From Candidatus Sedimenticola sp. (ex Thyasira tokunagai) (lineage in GTDB: Bacteria > Pseudomonadota > Gammaproteobacteria > Chromatiales > Chromatiaceae), in the NCBI GenBank assembly GCA_037318855.1, contig CP134874.1, positions 3,844,598 to 3,908,597 of the forward strand: DNA of 64,000 nucleotides, in the 5' to 3' direction. The notes under the pieces were generated by a model. That model had not been told where the DNA came from, ran no database searches, and saw nothing but the letters and a program-made list of their open reading frames with translations. The position numbers and the translations under genes were made by a program. Positions within the stretch are counted from its first letter, which is position 1, and each line of letters starts with the position of its first letter. Positions 1-7,727 of the stretch are shown in pieces.

Positions 1-881
1 AACTTCCCTTGCTCACTCATCTCCCTGAGATCCCTATTGGTGGCGGCAACAATACGTACATTGGAGGTGATATCTTTTGTCCCGCCCACCCGACGAAATA
101 CTCCGGTCTCCAAAACCCTCAGGAGTTTCGCCTGAACAGTCGCACTTATCTCACCTATCTCATCGAGAAACAGGGTGCCGCCCTCCGCCCCCTCTATCAA
201 TCCCCGTTTTTTCTTGTCTGCACCGGTAAACGACCCTTTCTCATGTCCAAACAGCTCTGACTCGAACAAATTCTCCTGTAGGGTGCAGCAGTCGACGGCA
301 ACATAGTTGCTATCTGACCGGTCACTTCGCTGGTGTATGGCACGTGCCACCAACTCTTTTCCCGCACCACTCTCACCAGTGATCAGCACGGTCATATCGG
401 TGGGGGCGACATCATTGATCAACTCCTTGATATTGCGCAATGGCGCACTGTCACCAATCATGAAGGAGTCAGCTCCCTCTTTTACTTCAAGCCGCCTTTT
501 ACAAAAAAGGTGGTCGCTACGTAATTTGGCATTATCCAGCGCGCGCTGTGCCACTAACACCAGTTCATCGGGGCTGATTGGCTTGACCAGATACTCCGAT
601 GCTCCCGCCTTGATAGCATCGACAGCGTTTCTCACTGAGCCGTAGGCGGTAAGTACAATCACCGGTTGATTCTCAGAGAGCTGAGCAAGACGTGTCAAAC
701 AATCTCCATCTGGGAGACGTACATCAGTGATAATAAGCTTAGGTTCATTTTCCCGAAGATACTCTTCCGCCTCGGAGAATCGCTTGACGCCGACAGCATT
801 AAGCCCCATCCCCTTCATATAACGACAGATCATCATATTGATCATCTCATCGTCTTCGATAATCAGAGCATTTTGACTCAT
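1..881 (-). CDS. Sigma-54-dependent NtrC-family response regulator, C-terminus off the window
   Basis: The minus strand from the ATG at 881 to the window edge encodes about 293 residues. They comprise a receiver domain (acidic IIEDDE near residue 8, phospho-acceptor Asp in IITDVRLPDG, Lys in LVKPIS) followed by the start of an AAA+ sigma-54 activation domain with Walker A GESGAGKE, the GAFTGA-type loop seen as GSFTGADK, and Walker B FLDEIGE. The HTH end lies outside. The stop of the upstream kinase overlaps this ATG (ATGA, 878-881), so the two are translationally coupled. As a bacterial enhancer-binding protein it should act on -24/-12 promoters; the best one visible is at 4984-5000, about 4.1 kb away and divergently oriented. 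The family call is firm; the target is inferred. Confidence 0.93.
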   Translation of the reverse strand, partial: MSQNALIIEDDEMINMMICRYMKGMGLNAVGVKRFSEAEEYLRENEPKLIITDVRLPDGDCLTRLAQLSENQPVIVLTAYGSVRNAVDAIKAGASEYLVKPISPDELVLVAQRALDNAKLRSDHLFCKRRLEVKEGADSFMIGDSAPLRNIKELINDVAPTDMTVLITGESGAGKELVARAIHQRSDRSDSNYVAVDCCTLQENLFESELFGHEKGSFTGADKKKRGLIEGAEGGTLFLDEIGEISATVQAKLLRVLETGVFRRVGGTKDITSNVRIVAATNRDLREMSEQGK

Positions 882-2749
882 ACATCACCCCCCTTGGTTA
901 CTTCAGCCGCGGGTAGAGCCACGGTGAAGATCGTTCCTTCACCCTCAACGCTTTCCACTTCTATTAATCCACCATAGTGATCCACTGTAGTCTTACAGAT
1001 TGACAATCCTAATCCAGTACCAGCTGTTTCTGAGGCGCGACGGGAGAAAAATGGTTCAAATATACGCTCCATATTTTCTACTGGTATTCCCGCTCCATTA
1101 TCACTGAAACGAATAACTACTTTATTATCTTTTCGTTCACCCGTTATATTCAACCTACCGCCATCAGGCATTGCATGAAAAGCATTCTGTGTAAGATTAA
1201 GGGTAAGCATACGAATCTCGCTGTCGGTTGCGATAACCCGTAAATCATTCTGTTTAAGATCAGTCACAATGGCAATCCCAAACTCATCAGCATCCCATTT
1301 CAACAGGCTGATGGTCTCTGTGAGGGCATCATTGACTGAAACAAGTTCCGACTGACTTGAAGGTGATGCACTCAGCTTCAACAACCTTTCTGTAACGTCT
1401 ATGCAGGTATCAATCTCCCGATCAACCAACTGCAGATAAAACTCCATCTCCTCTTCATCCCCATCGTTGCTCCTGCTATTCATTAAAGCCGCATGAAGGG
1501 CGAAACGGATCGATGTAAGGGGGTTGTATATTTCGTGTGCTACACCTGCCGCCAATCGGCCAAGATCTGCCATTTTCTGTTCATGAGAGAACTTTATCTC
1601 TTGCGAGAGATCACGGATTGACTCGACAACCAGTTTTATCTCCTCGCCTCCACGAACAACTCTTACCGGCGCGGCATACACTTCAACAAAAATATCCGAA
1701 CCATCTAAACGAAGATGTCGGTGGATGAATTTCACTGGTTCATCATGATCGTCAATCTCCTTTACCGGACACAACGTATAGCTAGCCGGACAAGGAGTAG
1801 TTCTTTGGTGACTTGACTGATAGCAGAGCTGGCCTACCACTTCATCATCAAGCAGAAGTTGATTTCTGTATGCGCTATTTGTCAGCTGTATTTTATAGTG
1901 CTCATCCAATACGCGGACACCATCCGGAATCGCATTAATTAGTGACTTCAGATAAACCTTACCCTCCTCCACCTCACGCATCATTCGCTGCAAATTTTCT
2001 GCCATCCGATTGAAAGTCTCACCAAATTTGGCCAGCTCATCATCACCACTCATTAATACGCGGGTATCAAGGTTACCCTCACTCATAGATCTGTTTGCAG
2101 CCGCCAACTGATCTACCGGCTTGAGGATAAAGCGACGGATAAACCACCAACCACCGGCAATATTAATCAGTACAATAAGCGCACCCGAGCCCATCAGAAG
2201 AAAAATGGTTAAGCGTGCCTGGCGTCGAATGGAGGTAGCGTCATAATCAACAAGAAGTACACCATTGATGGGGTTTTTCTCAATATCGCCGTGGCACTCC
2301 TTGCATTGAGGTTTATTACGCACAGGATTGATACTTCTGAGCATCTCTTTACCACCGCTATCACTGATAAACCGAGTTACCGGAATGACTGGCTTAACAA
2401 ACTCCAGGCTCAACTGCGTACCGATTTTGCTCTGGTCACCAGCAAAACGAACCACCCCCGATGGGGTGGCAATCATTACCTCTTTTATTTTCTGCTGTTC
2501 AGATAATCTGCTGACAATAGTACGCAGACCTTCAAGGTCCCTTTTCATCATGGCATTTTCGAGAGACGTCTGTAGAAGGTAGTTGACTTCGGAGACCGCA
2601 TCAGCGCGCTCGCCCTTCAATACGCTCTTGTAGTGCGCAATGAAAAGGATGACAAACACAAGTAGGCTGACCAGAAGACCCGCAGCCGTTCCCAGTACAA
2701 ATTTTCTATTGAGGCTCTTGTTGATCCATCTCATCGCAGTAATAATCAA
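878..2749 (-). CDS. Membrane sensor histidine kinase with c-type heme motif in the sensor domain
   Basis: 623 residues: N-terminal membrane helix (about 17-40), periplasmic region (about 41-180), second helix (about 182-205), HAMP (about 206-260), PAS-like region (about 270-385), then a HisKA H-box with His in VAHEIYNPLTSIR and an HATPase domain (N box NLTQNAFH, G boxes DNGAGIP and GTGLGLSI). The periplasmic part contains CKECH, a CxxCH c-heme attachment motif, as in DUF3365/Tll0287-like sensors, so a redox or gas ligand (O2, NO) is plausible. It is co-transcribed with the NtrC-like regulator that follows. Signal identity is unknown. Its own promoter should lie in 2750-3036, which separates it from an IS1380 copy; no strong promoter was recognised there. 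Confidence 0.92.
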   Translation of the reverse strand: MIITAMRWINKSLNRKFVLGTAAGLLVSLLVFVILFIAHYKSVLKGERADAVSEVNYLLQTSLENAMMKRDLEGLRTIVSRLSEQQKIKEVMIATPSGVVRFAGDQSKIGTQLSLEFVKPVIPVTRFISDSGGKEMLRSINPVRNKPQCKECHGDIEKNPINGVLLVDYDATSIRRQARLTIFLLMGSGALIVLINIAGGWWFIRRFILKPVDQLAAANRSMSEGNLDTRVLMSGDDELAKFGETFNRMAENLQRMMREVEEGKVYLKSLINAIPDGVRVLDEHYKIQLTNSAYRNQLLLDDEVVGQLCYQSSHQRTTPCPASYTLCPVKEIDDHDEPVKFIHRHLRLDGSDIFVEVYAAPVRVVRGGEEIKLVVESIRDLSQEIKFSHEQKMADLGRLAAGVAHEIYNPLTSIRFALHAALMNSRSNDGDEEEMEFYLQLVDREIDTCIDVTERLLKLSASPSSQSELVSVNDALTETISLLKWDADEFGIAIVTDLKQNDLRVIATDSEIRMLTLNLTQNAFHAMPDGGRLNITGERKDNKVVIRFSDNGAGIPVENMERIFEPFFSRRASETAGTGLGLSICKTTVDHYGGLIEVESVEGEGTIFTVALPAAEVTKGGDV

Positions 2750-3036
2750 ATCGGGATACCGGCTGGTCCTAAAATTTACGCCGTTTGATCAAACCTCATC
2801 CATGATTGAATTAATCAACAAAAGCGGGAATGAAATAAAACCTTATCCTTGGTCGAGACCCTGTGAGTATCGCAAAATCACTATGATAGACACGCAGCAG
2901 TGATCAAGTATTTTGTTATATAGCAAGCCGTTATTTTAAACGCCCAGCGTTAAATTGCTCTGACAATATGTCAGATCGCATTGTGATTCTTATACTGTGC
3001 TCCTGATCGTAATTCATGGCAACAAAAAATGTCTAG

Positions 3037-4607
3037 CCCGCATGTTTCACCCAGCATTCGATTCGATGCTTTTTAACCCATACTAAGCAAGTCAGAAGCA
3101 AGATAGGAATGTATATCTTATCGAAGGTGGTTTTCTGACAATCAAAGCACACCTCCCCCTTACCCCCATTGTTTATCATCGTGCCGGGGCGGCACTCCTT
3201 GAGAACTATCCGGGTCGCAGACGAGCAACCACCAAGGCGAAGAGATCCTGATAAGGGTAAGCGCTGGAGAGCAGGAAGCGGATACGGCGCGTATTGCGCA
3301 GCATAACTGCACCGATCTTTAACAACTTGATCCGAAGCGTGCCTACTTGGCCTCTCGCCAGTTCTGTGCCCTTGAGCGCCAACCGGCGGATACTCTCCAT
3401 CAGCACATAAGCCAGGCTGGAGAGGAGTAACCGGAACTGATTCGCCCACCAATAGTGGGCACTGGTACGATCTGCAAAGAGCCCCATCTGCTGCTCTTTA
3501 ATCCGGTTCTCCATCTCGCCACGGGCACAGTAGAGATCATCGTAGAGTGCCTGCTTGTCACCTTCCAGATTGGTGACGATGAAACGTGGATTGCGCCCCT
3601 TGTCTGTGACCTCCAGCTTAGCAATGACCTGGCGAGTATGTTTCCAACTCTTGGCGGCATAGTGCAACCGGAAGAACTCCCGCTGTTTCTCGCCAGTCAG
3701 TTCGACAAGTTGTTCAACAATCTGCATACCCGGTTCAATCATCTGCTCCAGCCGCTTATTGCGGGCAATACCAATGATGTACTTCACACCACGGCGTTCA
3801 CACCAGTCCAGCATTCTATGGCGACAGAACCCGGAGTCTCCTCGGAAGATGATCTGAACATCGGGCCATTCCTGGCGCAGCCGTTTCGTCAGTAACGCCA
3901 GAATCGCCCATGTATGTTTCGCCCCGTCAACATTGCTGGGCCTCAGGTAGCTGATGAGCAATTGATCACCACAAAAGACATAGAGGGGAAGAAAACAGTA
4001 GTGGTCATAATAGCCATGGAAAAAGCGTCCCTCCTGCATACCATGAACTTGATCATCGGTGGCATCAAAGTCCAGGATCAACTCATCGGGAGGAGAGTCA
4101 AAAGAAGCGATGAATTGGTCGATCAACACCCTATGGATATCGACTGCCGCCTTTCTTCCAGTACGGCCCTCAAGCCGACAGAGGGTAGACTGACTACCCA
4201 ATTTCTGTTCCCGGTCGACAGCCGTCTGCAAAGCAGGATCATTACGCAGGGTTTTGTGATCGTTGAGGTCTTCATAGCCCAAGCCTAGACCGTAAACACG
4301 TTGTCGTAGCAGGCTCAGTTGGGAGTGAGTGATGTAATCAGGATTTCGCGGATCTGGAATGACGGCATCAACCGCTTTCATTAAACCGAGTCGCCTGTCG
4401 ATCTGTCTCAGTAGAAGCACACCCCCATCTGAAGTAATGTCGCCGCCGCTAAATTCGGCCTGTACCTTGCGGCGTTTAAGGACTGGAAATTCCAGAACAG
4501 TTTGGTTACAGTTTGTCACAGGCAGAATCCTTTTCGATTACAGTGTAAGTAACTGAATTATATCGAATATACGAGGATTCTGCCTTTTATTTTGTGAAAT
4601 ATTGGGG
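3037..4607 (-). mobile_element. IS1380-family element, copy 1 (1571 bp)
   Basis: The ends CCCGCATGTTTCACCC (left) and, read inward from the right, CCCCAATATTTCACAA form imperfect terminal inverted repeats. The element is flanked by a 4-bp direct repeat CTAG (3033-3036 and 4608-4611). Three further copies are at 23831, 49820 and 60277. It lies between the kinase/regulator operon and the sigma-54 promoter of the Met-rich gene cluster, so it lengthened the regulatory interval by about 1.6 kb. Short antisense frames inside it are shadows. Confidence 0.95.
3206..4519 (-). CDS. IS1380-family DDE transposase, intact
   Basis: 437 residues, start MTNCNQTVLEFP. It has the family hallmarks: an N-terminal GGDITSDGGVLLLRQ segment, a catalytic Asp in ILDFDATDDQVHG, a second acidic block around IIFRGDSGFCR, and a C-terminal MENRIKEQQ segment with the last catalytic Glu. 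It is identical in protein sequence to the copies at 23919 and 49989, so transposition or gene conversion is recent. It should catalyse cut-and-paste or copy movement of its own element. The start codon sits 88 bp inside the element's right end. Confidence 0.95.
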   Translation of the reverse strand: MTNCNQTVLEFPVLKRRKVQAEFSGGDITSDGGVLLLRQIDRRLGLMKAVDAVIPDPRNPDYITHSQLSLLRQRVYGLGLGYEDLNDHKTLRNDPALQTAVDREQKLGSQSTLCRLEGRTGRKAAVDIHRVLIDQFIASFDSPPDELILDFDATDDQVHGMQEGRFFHGYYDHYCFLPLYVFCGDQLLISYLRPSNVDGAKHTWAILALLTKRLRQEWPDVQIIFRGDSGFCRHRMLDWCERRGVKYIIGIARNKRLEQMIEPGMQIVEQLVELTGEKQREFFRLHYAAKSWKHTRQVIAKLEVTDKGRNPRFIVTNLEGDKQALYDDLYCARGEMENRIKEQQMGLFADRTSAHYWWANQFRLLLSSLAYVLMESIRRLALKGTELARGQVGTLRIKLLKIGAVMLRNTRRIRFLLSSAYPYQDLFALVVARLRPG

Positions 4608-4720
4608 CTAGCATCTTCACTGCTGGGCTGTCAAACCACTTAATAATCAGCCATGTCTTTGTGTCATGTTTTTCTGTAGGAACAGGCGATTCCGTACCGG
4701 CACATATGCATAGCGACTAG

Positions 4721-4745
4721 TATCCACACCAAAAAAAGGTGGATA
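4721..4745. repeat. Perfect-arm hairpin with A7 loop
   Basis: TATCCACACC, seven A, then GGTGGATA forms a short stem-loop about 240 bp upstream of the sigma-54 promoter. It could be an operator (an activator-binding dyad for an enhancer-binding protein) or a terminator remnant. The rest of the 4612-4980 interval (about 370 bp) is AT-rich and shows no gene. Confidence 0.4.
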
Positions 4746-4983
4746 TTTATCGAAAAATCATATGGTTATAAATTTATTTACTAGCTTATATTTTTGCCGG
4801 CGGTTTAATCACTAAGCATCGGCTTAATGACAGCGCCCTATCTGCGCCTTCCCAGGCACTCCAGCGATGTGGAGATATGCCATGACAAAATAGCACGGCG
4901 ACACATTTTTTTCCTCCGCTCAGCCAATCCTCCAAAAAAATATATCCCTTAATAATCATTGAGATATATAAAATATAAAAAAA

Positions 4984-5000
4984 CTGGCACCCCTATTGCA
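4984..5000 (+). promoter_or_regulatory. Sigma-54 (-24/-12) promoter
   Basis: CTGGCACCCCTATTGCA matches the RpoN consensus (TGGCAC-N5-TTGC), with exactly 10 nt between the GG and GC dinucleotides. Transcription should begin near 5011, just upstream of the RBS GGGGGATGAGG and the ATG at 5046. The promoter lies inside the longer frame that begins at 4959, which rules that start out. The NtrC-type regulator at 1-881 is the obvious candidate activator. Confidence 0.85.
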
Positions 5001-5045
5001 AACAACTCGGAACTATTCGTTATGCAAGTGGGGGATGAGGTCTAT

Positions 5046-5351
5046 ATGAAGGTCGGAATGTTATCAAAAAAGGTTGCTTTATCTCTGCTGTTGAGCACAG
5101 GAGCAATTGGAACCACTCCTGTACTAGCTGAATACCCCACTGCAGGTTTAACCCCGGATAAACGCCCTCAGGAAGCACCTGTAATCTCTGAGGTAAATCA
5201 TAATCAAGCTTGGAAGAAAAGTGCCTTTAAAGGCATAGATAAACCTTACCCCGGAAATCTCTCTTTCCTTGATGACCAAGGGAACTGGTACACACCCTTC
5301 ACCCGCCCTGGAATGGTGGGGCCCTATGACATCCGTGGACTGCATCAGTAG
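5046..5351 (+). CDS. Small exported protein of unknown function
   Basis: 101 residues from ATG 5046, chosen because a good Shine-Dalgarno (GGGGGATGAGG) precedes it and because the sigma-54 promoter lies just upstream. An N-terminal signal peptide is evident (KK then a hydrophobic ALSLLLSTGAIG stretch, likely cleavage after VLA). The mature part is about 75 residues, rich in Pro, Trp and Gly, ending in a WYTPFTRPGM...DIRGLHQ segment. No family is recognised. It is the first gene behind the sigma-54 promoter and precedes the Met-rich repeat protein by 130 bp. A small dyad (CTCTC-GATT-GAGAG, about 5383) lies in that gap. Confidence 0.75.
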   Translation: MKVGMLSKKVALSLLLSTGAIGTTPVLAEYPTAGLTPDKRPQEAPVISEVNHNQAWKKSAFKGIDKPYPGNLSFLDDQGNWYTPFTRPGMVGPYDIRGLHQ

Positions 5352-5481
5352 ATCATGTCACCCACTTCTTACGAATATTACTCTCGGATTGAGAGCTATT
5401 TTTATAGCACTCATGACAAGACACCTAAGGTCAACAATAACGACCTAAATATCACCAATAGAAAACTGGAGGCTTCACCTA

Positions 5482-6549
5482 ATGGCTAACAAACGAATGC
5501 GTACTTTCAAAAAATCACTCGGCATCACCGTGGCTCTTGGCGCCCTGGCAGCTGCACCTGTTATGGCAAGCATGAGTGGCATGTCCGGAATGGGTGGTAT
5601 GTCCGGCATGAACGGCATGGGCGGAATGTCCGGCATGAACGGCATGAGCGGAATGTCCGGCATGAACGGCATGGGCGGAATGTCCGGCATGAACGGCATG
5701 TCCGGCATGTCCGGCATGAATGGCATGGGCGGAATGTCCGGTATGGGCGGCATGGGCGGCAGCGGCGGTTGGACCTGCACCCAGTGGTCTCGTAGTGGAA
5801 TGTCCGGCATGAGTGGCATGGGCGGAATGTCCGGCATGAGTGGCATGGGCGGAATGTCCGGCATGAATGGCATGAGCGGAATGTCCGGCATGAATGGCAT
5901 GAGCGGAATGTCCGGCATGAATGGCATGAGCGGAATGTCCGGCATGAACGGCATGAGCGGAATGTCCGGCATGAACGGCATGGGCGGAATGTCCGGCATG
6001 AACGGCATGGGCGGAATGTCCGGCATGAATGGCATGGGCGGAATGTCCGGCATGAATGGCATGGGCGGAATGTCCGGCATGAATGGCATGGGCGGAATGT
6101 CCGGCATGAATGGCATGGGCGGAATGTCCGGCATGAATGGCATGAGCGGAATGTCCGGCATGAATGGCATGGGCGGAATGTCCGGCATGAATGGCATGGG
6201 CGGAATGTCCGGCATGAATGGCATGGGCGGAATGTCCGGCATGAATGGCATGGGCGGAATGTCCGGCATGAATGGCATGGGCGGAATGTCCGGCATGGGC
6301 GGAATGGGCGGCAGCGGCGGTTGGACCTGTACCCAGTGGTCTCGTAGTGGAATGTCCGGCATGGGCGGAATGTCCGGCATGAACGGCATGGGCGGAATGT
6401 CCGGCATGAATGGCATGGGCGGAATGTCCGGCATGAATGGCATGGGCGGAATGTCCGGCATGAACGGCATGGGCGGAATGTCCGGCATGAATGGCATGAG
6501 CGGAATGTCCGGCATGAACGGCATGGGCGGTATGTCCGGCTGGAGATAA
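5482..6549 (+). CDS. Exported Met/Gly-rich tandem-repeat protein (GGMSGMNGM units)
   Basis: 355 residues with a good RBS (GGAGG, 5469). Residues 1-28 are a signal peptide ending APVMA. The mature protein is almost entirely Gly, Met, Ser and Asn in a 9-residue period GGMSGMNGM, with many variants. It is interrupted twice by the same Cys/Trp-containing block (GGSGGWTCTQWSRS). About one residue in three is Met. Low-complexity exported proteins of this kind include metal-binding and sulfur-globule envelope proteins; here the Met richness suggests a soft-metal ligand or a sacrificial oxidant sink. It sits between a small exported protein and the cytochrome/DmsA-like cluster. The long open frames in other phases are by-products of the repeat. 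Confidence 0.85.
   Translation: MANKRMRTFKKSLGITVALGALAAAPVMASMSGMSGMGGMSGMNGMGGMSGMNGMSGMSGMNGMGGMSGMNGMSGMSGMNGMGGMSGMGGMGGSGGWTCTQWSRSGMSGMSGMGGMSGMSGMGGMSGMNGMSGMSGMNGMSGMSGMNGMSGMSGMNGMSGMSGMNGMGGMSGMNGMGGMSGMNGMGGMSGMNGMGGMSGMNGMGGMSGMNGMGGMSGMNGMSGMSGMNGMGGMSGMNGMGGMSGMNGMGGMSGMNGMGGMSGMNGMGGMSGMGGMGGSGGWTCTQWSRSGMSGMGGMSGMNGMGGMSGMNGMGGMSGMNGMGGMSGMNGMGGMSGMNGMSGMSGMNGMGGMSGWR
5570..6540 (+). repeat. 27-bp coding tandem repeat
   Basis: GGCGGAATGTCCGGCATGAA plus the next seven bases is repeated with silent and Ser/Gly/Asn variants across the gene. A larger block containing GGTTGGACCTG and the following Cys/Trp codons recurs at about 5765 and 6317. Highly similar units make length variation by slippage likely. 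Confidence 0.95.
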
Positions 6550-6603
6550 GATGCCCACTTATCCCTATAAATAGAGGCGCTTATCAGGTCGCTACATAGG
6601 GAC

Positions 6604-6674
6604 GACCAGAGAGTCAAATCCACGAAGGATTATCTATCTTCACGGCTGGATAAATATGGATTTACTCTCTGGTC
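6604..6674. repeat. 18-bp stem inverted repeat
   Basis: The arm GACCAGAGAGTCAAATCCA (6604-6622) pairs with TGGATTTACTCTCTGGTC (6657-6674), with one bulged base and a 34-nt loop. It lies 55 bp after the Met-rich gene. It lacks a 3' T-run on the plus strand, so it may be an RNA-stabilising or attenuating hairpin rather than a simple terminator. Confidence 0.75.
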
Positions 6675-6914
6675 AAAAAGTTCTGATAGAAATAACTCTT
6701 AAACCGAATCTATTACCGACAGGATATAGACAGGCAAGAGAGAACTAACCGTCTAACTGCAGATTAATCAAAAGCAGTCGCGGAAAGCCCCTACCTCGGG
6801 CGGTGCCCTGTATCTCTTCTCAGAGCACTCAAAAATGACTCGTATTATTCCAGCGCATGGATGCGCTACATTTTTTCTGACCCGACTGCCGAGAATGTCG
6901 CGGGGGAGCGGACA

Positions 6915-7703
6915 ATGAAGCCGAAGTACTACAATTCCATATATTTTCTATTACTTATCACAGCGGTCATCAACAGCGGATTGACCCTGGCAGCCGAAAC
7001 AAATTATGAAAAAGCACGCTGGCACCCGATACACTTCAAACCGGCTATAGATAAAGCCACCAATGAGCAGTGCCTGGAGTGTCACCAGGAGGTCGTTGAG
7101 CGAAAAGTAAGAAAAGAATCTCCCGCCGGAGTTAAGGCGTCTGAGGTGATGGCTTGGTACCAAACCCTTGATACCTACAGCGGAGAACAGGAGACTTTTC
7201 ATCGGCGCCACCTGACCACACCACTGGCAAATGAGCTGATGAATTTACAGTGCAACACCTGCCATCAGGGTAATGATCCAAGAGAAGAAGCAATCATCCC
7301 TCCTGATCACAGTAATCAGAATTTCACCTTACGCAAAGGCGTTAACCCAAAAATCTGCCTCATGTGCCACGGAAGAACTGGATATGAACAGATGGGATTA
7401 CCATCCCCATGGACCACTTCAGCATCTATATTTCAAAACAACTGCCTATTGTGCCATGTAAGTATTCGAACAAATCGGCATCGAGTGAATTTTCTTAAAG
7501 CAGATGCAATTGAAAAGGCGGGGAAAAATAACTCCGACGTCTGCTATGGATGTCACGGTGGACGCCAGTGGTATCGAATTGCCTTCCCCTATCCACGCAA
7601 TGAGTGGCCTGGCATGTCCAGCGTGACACCTGAGTGGGCCAAAGAGAGGCCCACACAGTCCGAGGCAAGGTTCAAGACTAACAACGCCGGTAGTGGCAAA
7701 TAG
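6915..7703 (+). CDS. Periplasmic pentaheme c-type cytochrome
   Basis: 262 residues from ATG 6915, preferred over upstream in-frame starts because GGGGGAG lies 8 bases before it and a signal peptide (YFLLLITAVINSGLTLAA) follows at once. Five CxxCH sites are visible: CLECH, CNTCH, CLMCH, CLLCH and CYGCH. No membrane anchor other than the signal is evident. It ends 24 bp before the DmsA-like gene. The cluster has no DmsC-type quinol-oxidising membrane subunit, so this cytochrome is the likely electron donor to, or acceptor from, the molybdoenzyme. The direction of electron flow cannot be read from sequence. Confidence 0.9.
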   Translation: MKPKYYNSIYFLLLITAVINSGLTLAAETNYEKARWHPIHFKPAIDKATNEQCLECHQEVVERKVRKESPAGVKASEVMAWYQTLDTYSGEQETFHRRHLTTPLANELMNLQCNTCHQGNDPREEAIIPPDHSNQNFTLRKGVNPKICLMCHGRTGYEQMGLPSPWTTSASIFQNNCLLCHVSIRTNRHRVNFLKADAIEKAGKNNSDVCYGCHGGRQWYRIAFPYPRNEWPGMSSVTPEWAKERPTQSEARFKTNNAGSGK

Positions 7704-7727
7704 CGTTGATTGAGGGAGAGCAGCAAA

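Noticed and set aside
2289..2303. TGGCACTCCTTGCA as a second sigma-54 promoter
   Set aside because: The GG-GC spacing is 8 instead of 10, and it lies inside the kinase coding region.
3033..3452. 139-residue frame repeated in every IS1380 copy
   Set aside because: Alternative phase across the transposase C-terminus and the element end; conserved only because the DNA is conserved.
5570..6540. Possible CRISPR-like repeat array
   Set aside because: Units are contiguous, in frame and without unique spacers; this is a protein-coding tandem repeat.
5475..6623. Long open frames on both strands through the Met-repeat gene (HAGHSAHA-type and PPMPFMPDI-type translations)
   Set aside because: They are by-products of a 27-bp period divisible by three. 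Only the plus frame has an RBS, a signal peptide and a sigma-54-linked context.
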